A stretch of DNA of 64,000 nt from Chaetorhynchus papuensis (Eukaryota; Chordata; Aves; Passeriformes; Rhipiduridae): NCBI GenBank assembly GCA_013396525.1, contig VWYX01000382.1, forward strand, positions 244,873 through 308,872, written 5' to 3'. This document shows positions 1 to 10,826 of the stretch, in pieces. The number at the start of each line of letters is the position of its first letter. Position 1 is the first letter of the stretch. Below the pieces are notes generated by a model that saw nothing but the letters and a program-made list of their open reading frames with translations, had not been told where the DNA came from and searched no databases. A program made the position numbers and the translations under genes.

Positions 1-1959
1 GGGCTGGGAAAAGCCTCTGAGTAGCTCCTACAGACTCCTTACAACAAAGTCTTTCTAAACCGGGCTGAAATGAGTTAAATAAGGTAAATCTTTGTTTCCC
101 ATCTCCCAGGTGGAGCTGAAGGTCCCATCGGTGCCTGCTGTAATGGGCGGTGATTATGGGGAAGGGAAATTTGTGCTGGAATTACAGTAATTGCAGCTGC
201 TGTTCCTGCGGTATTTTGGGGAAGCGGTTTGGGACAATCAGGGTGATTTTGTGCAAATGCCTGGGAGGATGCAGCAGGATCCAGGTGGTTCTCGGACAGG
301 GAACATCATGGGTTTGGCCGAACCCATGGACCAGTTCCCAAGTGGAAGCAGGAGAGGGCTGGCACGTGCCAGGCAGGGAGGGGAGCTCTCCCAGCACTCA
401 GGTGTTTGATTTCACCACCGGCCTCTGCAGCTGCTTTTTTCTGCCCGAATTCAAAGGCTCTCAGCCTGACAGTTCCTCTGCCTTGGGCATTTTCCATGGC
501 AGGCTCTTGTTGCCATGCTCCACTGGAACAATTAAACACAGCAGGAATGGCAGTCTGACTGCTGCTCCTGCCCTGCCGGGGCTGGGAGCGAAAGGGACGG
601 GCTGGGAGTGACGGCAGAATAAAAGTAAAGGATTATTTTCATCTCTGAATCTCTGGTGAGGGTTGAGTTGTGTTCTCAGTAAGATTCCAGCCGGAACAAA
701 TCCCGCTTTTCCTGCCTGATGCTGCTGCTCTCTGTGATGTCATTTCTCACCTCAGCTCTGTCACCTGGACTGTGCAGAGGGGGCAGGTGCCCATGTGGTT
801 TGGGAAAGCCAATGGAATAAAGGGTGGAAGTCAGGATGCAGCGGGGCCAGGATGTTCTGTATTCACAAGAGGCGGAATTCAGCTCCATGCAGAGAACAAA
901 TGAATTCAGAGAGCCTGGAGCTGACACAACCCCAGGAGCTGCTGAGCCAGGACAGGTCAGGGCGTTCCCTGGGAGCTGGGAGCTCTCAGCCACCCCAGGA
1001 ACTCCTGGTTTCCCTGCGTTTCAGGGAGTTCACAACATTTTCTTTGCAATGAGATGGAAAAGAACATCCAAACAGCTCATTTCTGTGTCTGTCCCAGAGG
1101 TCAGTAACCCACTGAGCCATGGCAGCTCCAGGATTTGATTCCTAGCCACCATTCCTGCTGCAGGGAGAGGGCCGGGAATTCAGCCAGCTCCTTCCCCAAA
1201 ACCTGGTGAATGAACCAGTCCTGCAGCCACACTTTGATTATTGGGTGAGTTTCCCATCTGGCAGCATCAAGGCTTCCACAAACAGGAGAAATGGCTCAGT
1301 CACTGCCTTTATTGCAGGTGGAAGAGAAATAAATGAGCGGGGGGGCCTGTGGGACAGGGAACGGTGCAGCCCTGGCAGCAGGAATGGGCCTGCTGGGCTG
1401 CGGGAACGTCACATTTATTTTATAAATCTCTCACACACACACAGAAACAAACCAAACATCTCTCCCCAAACTTGCCAGCTTTGGGAATGACTTGGCTTCC
1501 AAGCATTGCTTGAATCTGGTGCAGAGAAGCTGATCCTGCATCTCAGAGAGCAGCAGAGCCCTTCCCTGAGAGCTTCTCCTCTCATTCCCAAGGATGTGTC
1601 CAGCTGGAATCCACGGAGATCTGCAGCTCCCGGCTGTCCTTGGTGATTCCCACTGATTTCAGCAGGAGCTGGTGCAGGTGGGATCTGAGCTCTGAGGGGG
1701 GGCTCAGCCCCAGAGTGTCCATCCCAAGAGCAGTGCAGACCCGGCACTTCTGGCCCAGCTGGGATTTTCCATTCTTTCCCCACTGCCTCAGTGCCTTGGC
1801 CACTGAACTCCTTCAGAGCGTCCATCCCCAGAGCTTTGTGGAGCCCAGGAGAGCTCAGACCTGAGCTCCTTCTGTGGACCAGGATGGATTTGTGTCCTCT
1901 GGAGGTTCCCTCCTCTCCACAGGCTCAGGACACCTCACCCACATCCTGCAGCCCAACAG
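1..1959. other. non-coding stretch, no gene seen
   Basis: I see no gene here. The stretch is moderately GC-rich single-copy DNA with a short CA run near 1434-1442 and a polyadenylation-like aataaa near 616. Open frames of up to about 150 codons lack recognisable domains, overlap one another on both strands and have no consistent splice context. 1210-1345 is somewhat AT-richer and could be weakly conserved, but carries no distinctive motif. Confidence 0.5.
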
Positions 1960-2169
1960 CTGCACTGGGGCATGGAACACCTGCACTGGGGCATTGAATA
2001 TCTGCACTGGTGCACTCAACACCTGCACTGGTGCCTAAAATACCTGCATTGAGGCACTGAACACCTGCCCTGGAGCATGAAATATCTGTACTGGGGCACT
2101 GAATACCTGCACTGGGGCACTGAATACCTGCACTGGGGCGTTGAATATCTGCACTGGGGCACTGAATAC
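1960..2169. repeat. 21-bp minisatellite, 10 units
   Basis: Ten consecutive 21-bp units run without a single insertion or deletion (unit starts 1960, 1981, 2002 and so on to 2149), followed by a degraded unit from 2170. Units share a core close to ctgcactggggcactgaa and differ by a few substitutions. Because 21 is a multiple of three and the unit lacks stops, both strands read through as seven-residue periodic peptides. I regard that as a by-product of the repeat, not a protein. Confidence 0.93.
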
Positions 2170-2237
2170 CTGCAAAGGCCTGGGCAGCACTGTCAGGGAT
2201 GCCCAGCGTGGGGTTGTTGGGGTGTCTGTGCAGGGCT

Positions 2238-2306
2238 GGGAGCTGGATCAATGATCCCTGTGGGTCCCTCCCAGCTCAGGATATTCCCTGATTCTATGAT
2301 TTCATG
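2238..2306 (+). mobile_element. CR1 LINE 3'-end fragment
   Basis: A short fragment with the CR1 3' signature: a gggtccctcccagctcagg stretch followed by a gattctatgatttcatg end. The 3' end points right, so the element is on the plus strand. It is heavily 5'-truncated, as is usual for CR1, and adjoins the end of the 21-bp minisatellite. Assigned from recalled CR1 consensus features only. Confidence 0.65.
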
Positions 2307-3224
2307 TTCCAGGACCTGGATCTGGGTAGAAGGGCAGAACCTCAGTCCCTGGGAAGGAAGCCCAGTGGATTTAAGAGAATTTCTGCACTTAGTGTCTTCT
2401 TGGAATGCCTAAAAATCCCAAAACTATGGGAAATCCACACACTCCTCCTTCATGGGTGCAGGCAGAGCAGCAGGGGTTGGGCACAAAGGAACCACCCGTG
2501 TCTGAAAAATCAAACAGAGTCCTTGCTGTGGCAGGACAGCCCCGTTCCCTGGCATGGGAACAGCCCCCAAAGGGCTGGAGCTCACCAGGAGACAGAGACA
2601 TCTTTTAAGTCAAATATTTGTCATGGCTGTGGGAAATTAATTGCTATTTTACATAATTAGCTTCCTTGCAGCCTGCATTGCTCCAAACAAAATGACCTGA
2701 GGGACAGCAGCGAATTCTCAAATTTTAAGCGAATAAGTGATTCCAGTTAAAGAGATCAGTGAGATGCAATTATTCATTAAGGATCTCTTTTGCAGGGTTT
2801 TGAGGAACACTTGCTGGAGAAAGCTGAGTAATTAGGAGGGTTGGGCTAATTTGGGAAGGGATGGCAGCAAATGACCCTGCAGAATCCCGTCCACACCCAG
2901 CAGTGGGCCCTACAAATCCACTTTTCCTACACATGTATGGAGTGTTAGGAAGAGGCTGGGGAGCAGGAGAGACCACCTGGTCCATGGAAACTTTCCTATT
3001 CCTGGTAGGTGGGATCTTGGGAATCACAGGCGTAACTCCAAACCCTGGGAAGCAGCACAGGGCACAGGCCTGGGCTTTGCAGCAGCAAGAGAAGCTGCAA
3101 TAGTAAAGGGAATTTTCTAAATGTGACTTAGGAACTAAACTTTGCAAAACCTTCTGGAACTCCCACTTGTAATCACGGAGTGCTGGCAGTGAGGCCTAGG
3201 GCTTAAACTGAGCTTGGGCTGGCT
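2307..3224. other. non-coding stretch with an AT-rich island
   Basis: No gene is seen. About 2625-2785 is AT-rich (several ATTA/TAAT cores, little CpG) and stands out from GC-richer flanks in the way conserved non-coding elements often do. Only cross-species alignment can show whether it is constrained. Confidence 0.4.
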
Positions 3225-3487
3225 CCGAGGGAATGGATTTAAGGGGGTGGAGAGGAGGTGTAGATGGGAGAAATCCTTCCCTGTGAGGGTGGGGAGGCCC
3301 TGGCACAGGGTGCCCAGAGCAGCTGTGGCTGCCTCTGGATCCCTGGCAGTGCCCAAGGCCACGTTGGACGGAGCTTGGAGCAGCCTGGGACAGTGGGAGG
3401 TGTCCCTGCCCATGGCACAGAGTTGGAACTGGAGGAGCTTTGATGTCCCTTCTCACCAAACCATTCCAGGGTTTTGTAGATCTCATG
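3225..3487 (+). mobile_element. CR1 LINE fragment
   Basis: Shows the characteristic CR1 3' segment in order: a ccctgtgagggtggggaggc block, a ctggatccctggcagtgccc block, a gcctgggacagtgggaggtg block, then a diverged 'ccaaaccattccagg' terminus. Sense is plus with the 3' end at the right. The copy is 5'-truncated and has no reverse-transcriptase reading frame. Confidence 0.85.
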
Positions 3488-4255
3488 AAGGAGAATTTGT
3501 GGCCCTCAAAATGATGGATTCAATATTCTCACCCTGAAAGCAGAGCCTGGCTCCGTAATCAGAGAGGGAGAATTACCAGAGAGCCTGAGGGTGCCAAGTT
3601 TACGGTCACTTGTTCTGGCCGTGTGCCTTAATTTGGAAAAGAAATATTCCAGGAATATCCTTTAATGAACTGAGCTCAAAGCTCACAGAGGAACAATCAT
3701 TTTCCCAGAGCTTTGCAGCAGTTCCTTCTCCGTGTCCATCTGCTTGAAGAGTTCTCCCTCTCCTCAGCCCCAACTCCATGCACAGTCCCAGAGAACCCCC
3801 CTGGTTTTCCCCAGTCCATCCCGATTTCCAGCAAAGCTCCACCTTCCCAAAACACCATTTTCTCCTTCCTGAGAGCCGCTGGTGGAGTTCTGCTCCCAGG
3901 CCTGGCCTGGCCTTGCTGCCCGGAGCAGGAGGATCAATGACTGCAGTGGAGATGTCTCTGGTGCTGGTGGAGTGGGGGATGAAGCCACAAGGGATGGGCA
4001 TTCCCAGATAACCCGGCAGTGATGAATTGCTGCTCCAGCGGACACTCCAAATAAATGCTTTAGCATCCCTGATTTACCCTGGGAAGCGCTAGGAGGGGCA
4101 GCAGCTCCCTCCTGCACGGAGCCAGAGTTGCAGGGGCAGAAACCACCAAGAATGAAAGGGGAAAATGCAGCTCAGGGACTGCAGCAGGAGTGGGGCCCTG
4201 TGGGCTCTGCTGGCAAGGCTGGGCCCTGGCAGGGGCAGTGCTCCTGTAGGAAAGG
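3488..4255. other. non-coding stretch, no gene seen
   Basis: No gene or clear repeat. Overlapping short open frames on both strands show no domain or codon signal. Mildly pyrimidine-rich around 3720-3880. Confidence 0.45.
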
Positions 4256-4560
4256 TGATTTTGGTTTTCATGGAATCGTTGAGGCCGGAAAAGAGCTCCA
4301 GGATCATCGAGTCCAAGCTGTGCCCAATCCCCACCTCGTCTCTCAGTGCCATGTCCAGGAATTCCTTGGGCACCTCCCAGGATGGGGACTTCAAACCCCC
4401 CTGGGCAGTGCCAAGGCCTGAGCACCCTTTCCAGGGAGGCACACACAGGGATTCGTGATGAATCCAAAAATCCAGCCCTGTTCATCCACCTGACCTTCAG
4501 GGCAGGGATCACCTTCTACCTCAGAGAGCTCCTGGTGCACCCCGAGCTCCCCTGGGACAC
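4256..4560 (-). mobile_element. CR1 LINE fragment, older subfamily
   Basis: On the plus strand this reads as an inverted CR1: 'catggaatcgttgaggccgg', then 'catcgagtccaagctgtgcc', then 'gtgccatgtccaggaattcc' and a cctgggcagtgcc block. The wording differs from the 'ccatggcagggacacctccc' copies elsewhere here, so it belongs to another and more diverged CR1 subfamily. The right boundary is uncertain. Confidence 0.7.
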
Positions 4561-4915
4561 GGAATCCCACAGCACAAATAACCCAGGAATGAGCATTCCT
4601 TTGGAGGCGGCGGAGGAAAAGCTGCCCAGAGCTGATGCGGTGTGAAAGTGAAACCTGCACCAGAGCTGAGGGAGCTGCCTAATTACAGCAGGGTAATTAG
4701 ATAGGCAGAGGGGTGGATGGATGCCCTCCTTGGCAGGATGGGACCCTGCAGCTTTGGACATTCCTCCTCCAAAGCCTGCTTGGGAAGGGATGTGGGGCAG
4801 GAGCATCCAGAGGGAGCACATCCACCCCTCCTGGGCCTTCCCAGGCTTCTGCAGCTTCCAGGACAGAGCTCCCACTGCCAGGGGGGCTGGCTCCCAGCTG
4901 GATGCTCAGGAAGCC
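4561..4915. other. non-coding stretch between CR1 and minisatellite
   Basis: No gene or strong element. GC-rich single-copy sequence with a small AT-richer patch near 4675-4705. Confidence 0.4.
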
Positions 4916-5155
4916 AGGATTGTCCCTCTCCCAGGATGGTCCATGTCCCAGGACTGTCCCTGTCCCAAGATTGTCCATGTCCCAGGATGGTCCATGTCCC
5001 AGGACTGTCCCTGTCCCAAGACTGTCCATGTCCCAGGATTGTCCCTGTCCCAAGACTGTCCCTGTCCCAAGATTGTCCATGTCCCAGGATTGTCCCTGTC
5101 CCAAGATTGTCCCTCTCTCAGGGCTCATCCCTCTCCCAGGGCTCATCCCATCCCA
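4916..5155. repeat. 17-bp minisatellite with 51-bp higher-order pattern
   Basis: Twelve 17-bp units of exactly constant length run from 4916 to 5119 (core like aggattgtccctgtccc), followed by two degenerate units. The unit trio starting at 4933 recurs almost unchanged at 4984, a 51-bp higher-order period. The unit has no stop codon in several frames, which produces long overlapping open frames on both strands. These are repeat artefacts. Confidence 0.93.
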
Positions 5156-6213
5156 CAGCCCATCCGTTCTGCAGGCAGGATCAGGATCAGGAATCACCTG
5201 CAGGAGCAAGCAGGACACCCCCAGTCGGGGGGCTCTCTGGGCAGGGGTGGGGTGCATCTCCTGATGGATCCAAACCTGGAAAGGGGAGCTGGGGCTGCAG
5301 CTGGGAAGTTGCTGGGCATGAACAAACCCAGCTCCCCCCCTGGCCTCCCCACTGCCCCTTCTCCTGGGCATGGAGGGTCTGGCCAGACTGGTCAGAGCCC
5401 GTGGCTGGGGCTGAGCTGGTGGATCTGGAAAGATCCAACCCCTCTGGAACTCTTGAAAGCAGCAGGAAAAGGAGCCCTGGTGCTGGGCCATGCCAGGAGA
5501 GATCAGCTGGGACTGCAGCTCCACATGTGCCTCGAATGAGTTCATCATTCACCGAGCACACAGCAGGGAGCAGAATTCACACCCTCGGAGCTCTGTGCAG
5601 GCAGAGCCACAAACTCCTCCTGTTCCCACCCGCTTTAATGTCGGTGCCGGCAGCAGAGCCGCAGGTGCTGCCCAGCCCCTCTCTGATCCCTCTCAGGGCA
5701 GCTTTCCACCAGCAGCTCTGACAATTTGTCTGCAATAAAGACCCAGCACTTCCCATTCCTGTTTTACTGTCGCCTGTTGTGTGGCAGCCTGGAATTCCAA
5801 TTGCTCTGGCTCTTTTTAGAGCACATTCACAATGCAGTTCTTTTTCATATTATTAGAAAGGGACCCCCATCCCCACAGCCTAGGCCTCAGTTTGTGTGAG
5901 GTTTATTTTATCAGGACTCTGACTCCAGTCATTTCACCCTCCCTCCCACATACCTGGTGCTTCCAAAATGAAGCAAAAAAGAAAAAAGGTAAAGGGACAG
6001 AAATGATGAATTTTGCCCAGAAAAATACGTCCCTCAGCAGTTCACTCCCTTCCTTAAGCAGCCTCTGCTCTGTCAGGGTTGGCTCTTGCTCTGTGCCAAA
6101 GGGATGGTGCTGCTCTCCTGCACCTCCTGTCCCTTCCAGCACCTGCAGCAAAGCCTTGATGTGGCCATTCCCTCAATTCTTTCTTCTCTCCAGCTGTTCT
6201 GAATTCCAGAGAG
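5156..6213. other. non-coding stretch, no gene seen
   Basis: GC-rich to about 5640, then AT-richer from 5740 to 6010 with aataaa near 5734 and a purine run near 5972-5995. No coding signal. The open frame running from 5832 into the next CR1 copy has no recognisable domain. Confidence 0.4.
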
Positions 6214-6550
6214 TCACAGAACCATGGAATGGTCTGGGCTGGGAGGAACCTAAATCCCACCCAGTGCCACCCCTGCCATGGCAGGGACCCCTCCCACTGT
6301 CCCAGGCTGCTCCCAGCCCCAATGTCCAGCCTGGCCTTGGGCACTGCCAGGGATCCAGGGGCAGCCCCAGCTGCTCTGGGAATTCCATCCCAGCCCCTCC
6401 CCACCCTCCCAGGGAACAATTCCCAATTCCCAAGATCCCATCCAGCCCTGCCCTCTGGCACTGGGAAGCCATTCCCTGGGTCCTGTCCCTGCATCCCTTG
6501 TCCCCAGTCCCTCTCCAGCTCTCCTGGAGCCCCTTCAGGCCCTGCAAAGC
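6214..6550 (-). mobile_element. CR1 LINE fragment
   Basis: An inverted CR1 copy: 'aaccatggaatggtctgggc' at the left is the 3' terminus. It is followed by 'ccatggcagggacccctccc', 'caatgtccagcctggccttg', 'cagggatccaggggcagccc' and, farther upstream in element sense, a cctggagccccttcaggc block. It reaches farther 5' than most copies here and belongs to the same subfamily as those at about 23.7, 50.0 and 58.1 kb. Confidence 0.92.
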
Positions 6551-7710
6551 TGCTCAGCAATTTTTTCTGGCAAAGGCAGTGATTGCATTGATAATTCTCC
6601 TGTCACTGCTGTCACTGTCCCTGAGCTGACCCAGCCCCCGGCCCTGACCCAGCCCCTGGCCCTGCTCTGGGTGTCAGCTGCCCAGACCAGGCAGCAGAGC
6701 CCTTGCCCAGCTCCAGGGTGGCTCAGTCGCTCTCCCAGCTCAGCATTTCCAGCTGCAACTCCCAACAGCTGCATCCCCATCCCCATCCCCAGCCCAGCCT
6801 TGTGCCCACCCCGGGCTCAGCCCAGCCAGTGCCATGCTGGAATCTCACCCTGCCTGGGGCCCGGGCACACCAGGCATGGGAGGAATAACAATAACTTTGA
6901 GTCGGGGTTTAATGGGGACCCGAGACTGCCTCCTCTCTGAAGAATCCTTTAAACGGTCCCTCGATCTTTATCTTTTGCTTCCTTTAAACTGTGATTGAAT
7001 TTAGGACTAATGAAAATGTGAGTCTGAGAGCATTTACTGGAAGGCAGCTGCTCGTGCTGTTTCATCTCTCCCTCTCTGCTGCTCTGTCTGATGAGCTCCT
7101 TTGCCATGTCCAGCCAGACAAGCACATTTCTCCAGGGGAGGCTGCTGCATAATCAGGGTTTGAGCGGCTCTGGGTCATTCGTCTTCCTGTGGACAAGGTC
7201 ACTGAGTGGGCACTGCTCCCTTATTTTCCTCCCTAATATCTTTTCTCAACAGCAAATGGCATCTTAATAAAATGGAAGCTTTCCTTCCCATATTTTTCTG
7301 AGGGAGAAAGGAAAGATTGTTGGGAAATCAGAGCCTGGGTGTTTTGCCTTTTCTGCACCAGGCAAACAACATTTGGCTTTTCTTCTGTCTGTGGATGGAA
7401 CCTGAGCCCAAACAGGGCTAAGACCCCTCACTCGGGTTTGGATTGCTGGGCCCTTAAAGAGCTGCTCAGAAGTGGGGAAAACATTGACACCATTCTTCAG
7501 AGTGGAGGGGAAATGGTGCTGTCTGTCCTTGGCAATCCATCAGAAATTCACTGCGATGGAGGGAATTCCAGCAGGTTCCTGGATTTTGTTTTATTGCCCT
7601 TCCTGGCTTTGATGCCATAGGACAGGAGTGTCAGGATCCCACTCCAGAGAACCTTCCTGGTCCTGATTTACATCACCCCAACCCCACCCTCAGGTGCATT
7701 TGGCCCAGCC
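6551..7710. other. non-coding stretch, no gene seen
   Basis: GC-rich at first, then an AT-richer island (listed separately) and a short transition to the 20-bp minisatellite. No exon candidate with supporting splice sites and recognisable protein was found. Confidence 0.4.
6955..7290. promoter_or_regulatory. candidate conserved non-coding element
   Basis: An AT-rich, CpG-poor, repeat-free island between GC-rich flanks. It contains ATTA/TAAT cores (near 7007, 7150 and 7265) and a cagcaaatgg stretch. Composition alone suggests constrained non-coding DNA; this is inference. Confidence 0.3.
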
Positions 7711-8210
7711 CCACTCCTGACCCATCAGCCCCACTCCTGACCCATCAGCCCCATCCCTGATCCATCAGCCCCATCCCTGATCCATCAGCCCCACTCCTGA
7801 CCCATCAGCCCCATCCCTGGTCCATCAGCCCCATCCCTGATCCATCAGCCCCATCCCTGATCCATCAGCCCCACTCCTGACCCATCAGCTCCATCCCTGA
7901 CCCATCAGCTCCATCCCTGACCCATCAGCTCCATCCCTGATCCATCAGCCCCATCCCTGGTCCATCAGCCCCATCCCTGATCCATCAGCCCCATCCCTGA
8001 TCCATCAGCCCCACTCCTGACCCATCAGCCCCATCCCTGATCCATCAGCCCCATCCCTGATCCATCAGCCCCACTCCTGACCCATCAGCTCCATACCTGA
8101 TCCATCAGCCCCATCCCTGGTCCATCAGCCCCATCCCTGATCCCTCGGCCCCGTTCCTGGTCCCTCAGCCCCGTTCCTGATCCCTCAGCCCCGTTCCTGG
8201 TCCCTCGGCC
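7711..8210. repeat. 20-bp minisatellite, 25 units in perfect register
   Basis: Twenty-five 20-bp units in exact register over 500 bp. The unit alternates a ten-base 'ccatccctga'-type half with a 'tccatcagcc'-type half. Variant halves (ccactcctga, ccatccctga, ccatccctgg) recur in a patterned order, indicating duplication of multi-unit blocks. The last three to four units (from about 8141) have drifted to a ccgttcctg form. As 20 is not a multiple of three, no repetitive protein could stay in frame. Confidence 0.96.
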
Positions 8211-8550
8211 CCGCTGCCTGTTGGCATTCCTGTGGTTTCCACGGAAACGCGGTGCCTCTGGAGCGATGGATGGGTGGTGTCTGACACAGGAGCTCTGTGG
8301 TGATCCGTTTTTATCCGTGGCTGTTGTTGCCTCGCATGAGGAAAATCGGGACAATCCCGGCGTGGCCCGGCTGCCCTTCCCTTCCTTCCCCGCTCCCTGC
8401 AGGGAACCCAACCCCAAACCACGGGAACGCTGCTGCCGGGGCTGCTGCTCCTCCAGAGGAGGTTCCTCCTTCAGAGGCGCCGCCAGGGCCGCGTGTTCCC
8501 CGTTTGGGAGCACTTCCGAGGGGACAAGCAGGAAATTTTGCCTCTGAGCT
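8211..8550. other. CpG cluster, no gene seen
   Basis: A GC-rich stretch with about 14 CpG dinucleotides between 8340 and 8530, well above the local background, directly next to the solo LTR. No exon is recognised. It may be a small CpG island or simply the GC-rich flank of the minisatellite. Confidence 0.4.
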
Positions 8551-9267
8551 TGTTGAGCTTTTGATGGGATACCCTTCCTTTCAGACCAGGGTGAAAGAGC
8601 AGAGGAAGCTGCTGTACTGCTGAAGTTCTTTATTCCACAGTCTCATAGTTTGCCGAAGGCAGAGTTCGAAGGGGGTACGTGATAAAGCCAAGCAGCAACA
8701 GCAGCAGCAGGCAAACAGCAGGCAGAGAATGAGCAGCGGGCGGGGCGGGGGAGGGGGCAGCTTCTTCTTCTAATTGCAATTAATAACCTTTCTTACGGAC
8801 CATATTTGTTAATTGACCAATAAGATTAACACACTATTCTAGTTTTTCTTTTCTTAACCTATCCTAGTCTAATTCTAACAGTCGATCTTACACAAGTATT
8901 ACATAGGCATTACACAGAGATGCCTGTACAATTTCTATCAGCTCTTATTGTTTATGTGAACATTCTATCTAAAAAATGTGAACACTCTATCTAAAAAATG
9001 TGAACAGTATGGTTCTATCTATATTTTGTCTAAAATAAAGAAATTCTGTTCTTACTGTGCTGCAGCGAGGACTGTGTTTAAGGTCTCTGCTGCAGCTTTT
9101 CAATGTTTAAAGCACTTAGCATACATTTCTACTAGAAGTTAAAAATCTATATTTCTATTTCACTTTGGTGTGACTTCATGTATCTCAGCTTATCCAAAGG
9201 TTTTAATTCAATCCCTGTGCTTTGGCTTTCCTCTGGGCCTGAGTCCAGAGGGGCTTTCACTCCAACA
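8551..9267 (-). mobile_element. solo LTR of an endogenous retrovirus
   Basis: A 717-bp element bounded by TGTTG at the left and CAACA at the right, the usual short inverted LTR termini. It is flanked by TGAGCT (8545-8550) and TGAGCC (9268-9273), a 6-bp target duplication with one mismatch; 6 bp fits a class II (ERVK-like) element. A minus-strand AATAAA lies at 8629-8634, giving minus orientation with a U5 of roughly 70-80 bp. The sense strand has GC-box-like C runs (8738-8757). The AT-rich body contains three near-copies of a tgtgaac/ctatctaaaaa motif near 8955-9015. No internal viral genes are present, so it is a solo LTR left by recombination. Confidence 0.8.
8738..8757 (+). other. G-quadruplex motif / GC boxes inside LTR
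   Basis: Four G runs of 3, 4, 5 and 5 separated by single bases make a textbook G-quadruplex motif on the plus strand. In LTR sense this is a CCCCGCCCCGCCC-like tract, resembling Sp1 GC boxes upstream of the LTR polyadenylation signal. Confidence 0.7.
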
Positions 9268-9273
9268 TGAGCC

Positions 9274-10826
9274 CTGACAGCCGGACTGATCCCGGCACAG
9301 AGCAGCCACGAGGATTTAGGAGCCGGCTGCAAATCCTGGATTGCTCAGGAAGCTCCTGCTCTTCCCTTCTTCCAGGAGAACTCTTCAGGTCAGGAACCTC
9401 TCCTGGGAGAGACGGGATCATTTGGGTGTTCTGCCCTCCTGGTTCTGAAGGTGTTGAGCCATGGCACCACCTCCAGCCTGGCAGACTCAGTGGGAACACA
9501 CGGGGAGGATTCAGGGATGTTTGGGAGGATTCAGGGATGTCTGGATGGATGCTTGTCTGGGAAATGGAGGCTGGGGCTGCTCCCTGGATGCAGGGAAGTG
9601 CAGACTGTACTACAGCTAATTAATGATATCTGGAAATTTCAATGCCACCCCCTTGGCCCTTGTCCTGTTGCAGTGAGAGATCCAAAGCTGAGGAGGGAAG
9701 GGACATCAGAGCTCCTGGAGTCTGCTCAGGGTGACCAAAACCTCTGGAAACCCCAAATTTGCTTAGCACAGCTCCACTCTGAGCTCAACTGCAAAACTCA
9801 GCCATGTCTCTAAAATGCACTAAAAGCTCACTGACAGGGAGGGACGATTTTGGCATTCTAGTATTTCTCATTCCCTCCAAAATTAACTTCAGTTCATTTA
9901 TTCTAAAGTTACTTTTAAAGCAGTAAAATGGTTGGGTTTCTCAATAGACAGACAAATGCTGGATGGTGTTTTGCTGAACCTTCTCAGTGCATAAATTGTT
10001 TCCCTGAGAAACAGAATTGGAACCATTTAAGACAAAAAGAAGGGGCTGAAGGGTTGGTATTGGCTCCTCTGCAGCTCCTGTTTGTGTTTGTGTGCTGAGG
10101 GCTTTGTCTGTTGTGCTTCCAGTGCCTCCCATCACTGCCTCCCCGCACAAACGGGAGAGCCTCCCTCTTAACCACCCTGCAGAACTGTTCTGCAAATGAA
10201 CCCAGGTACCGCTGGCCTGGCGGGCTGGGATTGGGCTGGAGATGAAGGCTGAGGACGAGTGTGATTCCTCAGACGTGCCCCAGCATCCATCTGAGGCAGC
10301 AGCTGGACAAAGAGCCATAAACACCTTTGAGTCATCAGTATCTCCTCCTTCACACAAGTGAGTGAGTTATAAACGCGAGGCTCCAGGCTCTGCACCAGGG
10401 CCCGGATGGAGCCCCTTGTCCCCGAGCTCTGCTGCTCTGCTGCCATTATTGCCTCGTGGAGCTGCAGCACAAACCTCAGCCGGAGCCGGTTTTTACGATT
10501 CCCTTCATTTCTGTTGTGGAGTTTCACTCCCCAGCCCTTGAGCGCTCCACTCCTTCCATCCCGGGCTGGGTTTTGTGGCCGGGATTCAGAGGGAGTTTGG
10601 CTTGGACAGCCAGGCTGTGTCACTGATGAAATAGTCAGAACGGGAGGGAAGGGGAAGGAAAACTCAGCCTTTGGATGTCAGTGGTGCTGGGGCTGTTTCT
10701 CCAAGCCTGGAGCTGCTCTTTACACTGGCAAAAAGTCAGGGAAAATGTTTGGAGCTACAACAAACCAGGGCCAAAGCGCTCCTCCAGCAGCAGAGACAGC
10801 AGGGCTGGCTCCCTCCTCTGCAGGGA
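9274..10826. other. non-coding stretch with a 20-bp duplication
   Basis: No gene is seen. A 20-bp tandem duplicate (gaggattcagggatgt core) lies at 9501-9540. 9835-10030 is AT-rich. The remainder is single-copy sequence with overlapping uninformative open frames. Confidence 0.4.

Noticed and set aside
4717..5721. Open frame of about 334 codons on the plus strand
   Set aside because: Its length comes from the 17-bp stop-free minisatellite; overlapping frames on both strands are equally open, and no domain is recognisable outside the repeat.
5832..6629. Open frame of about 265 codons on the plus strand
   Set aside because: Its second half is the antisense of a CR1 fragment, and the first half resembles no protein.
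7711..8210. Regular repeat array that might be mistaken for a CRISPR array
   Set aside because: Units are contiguous with no unique spacers, and the context is vertebrate nuclear DNA.
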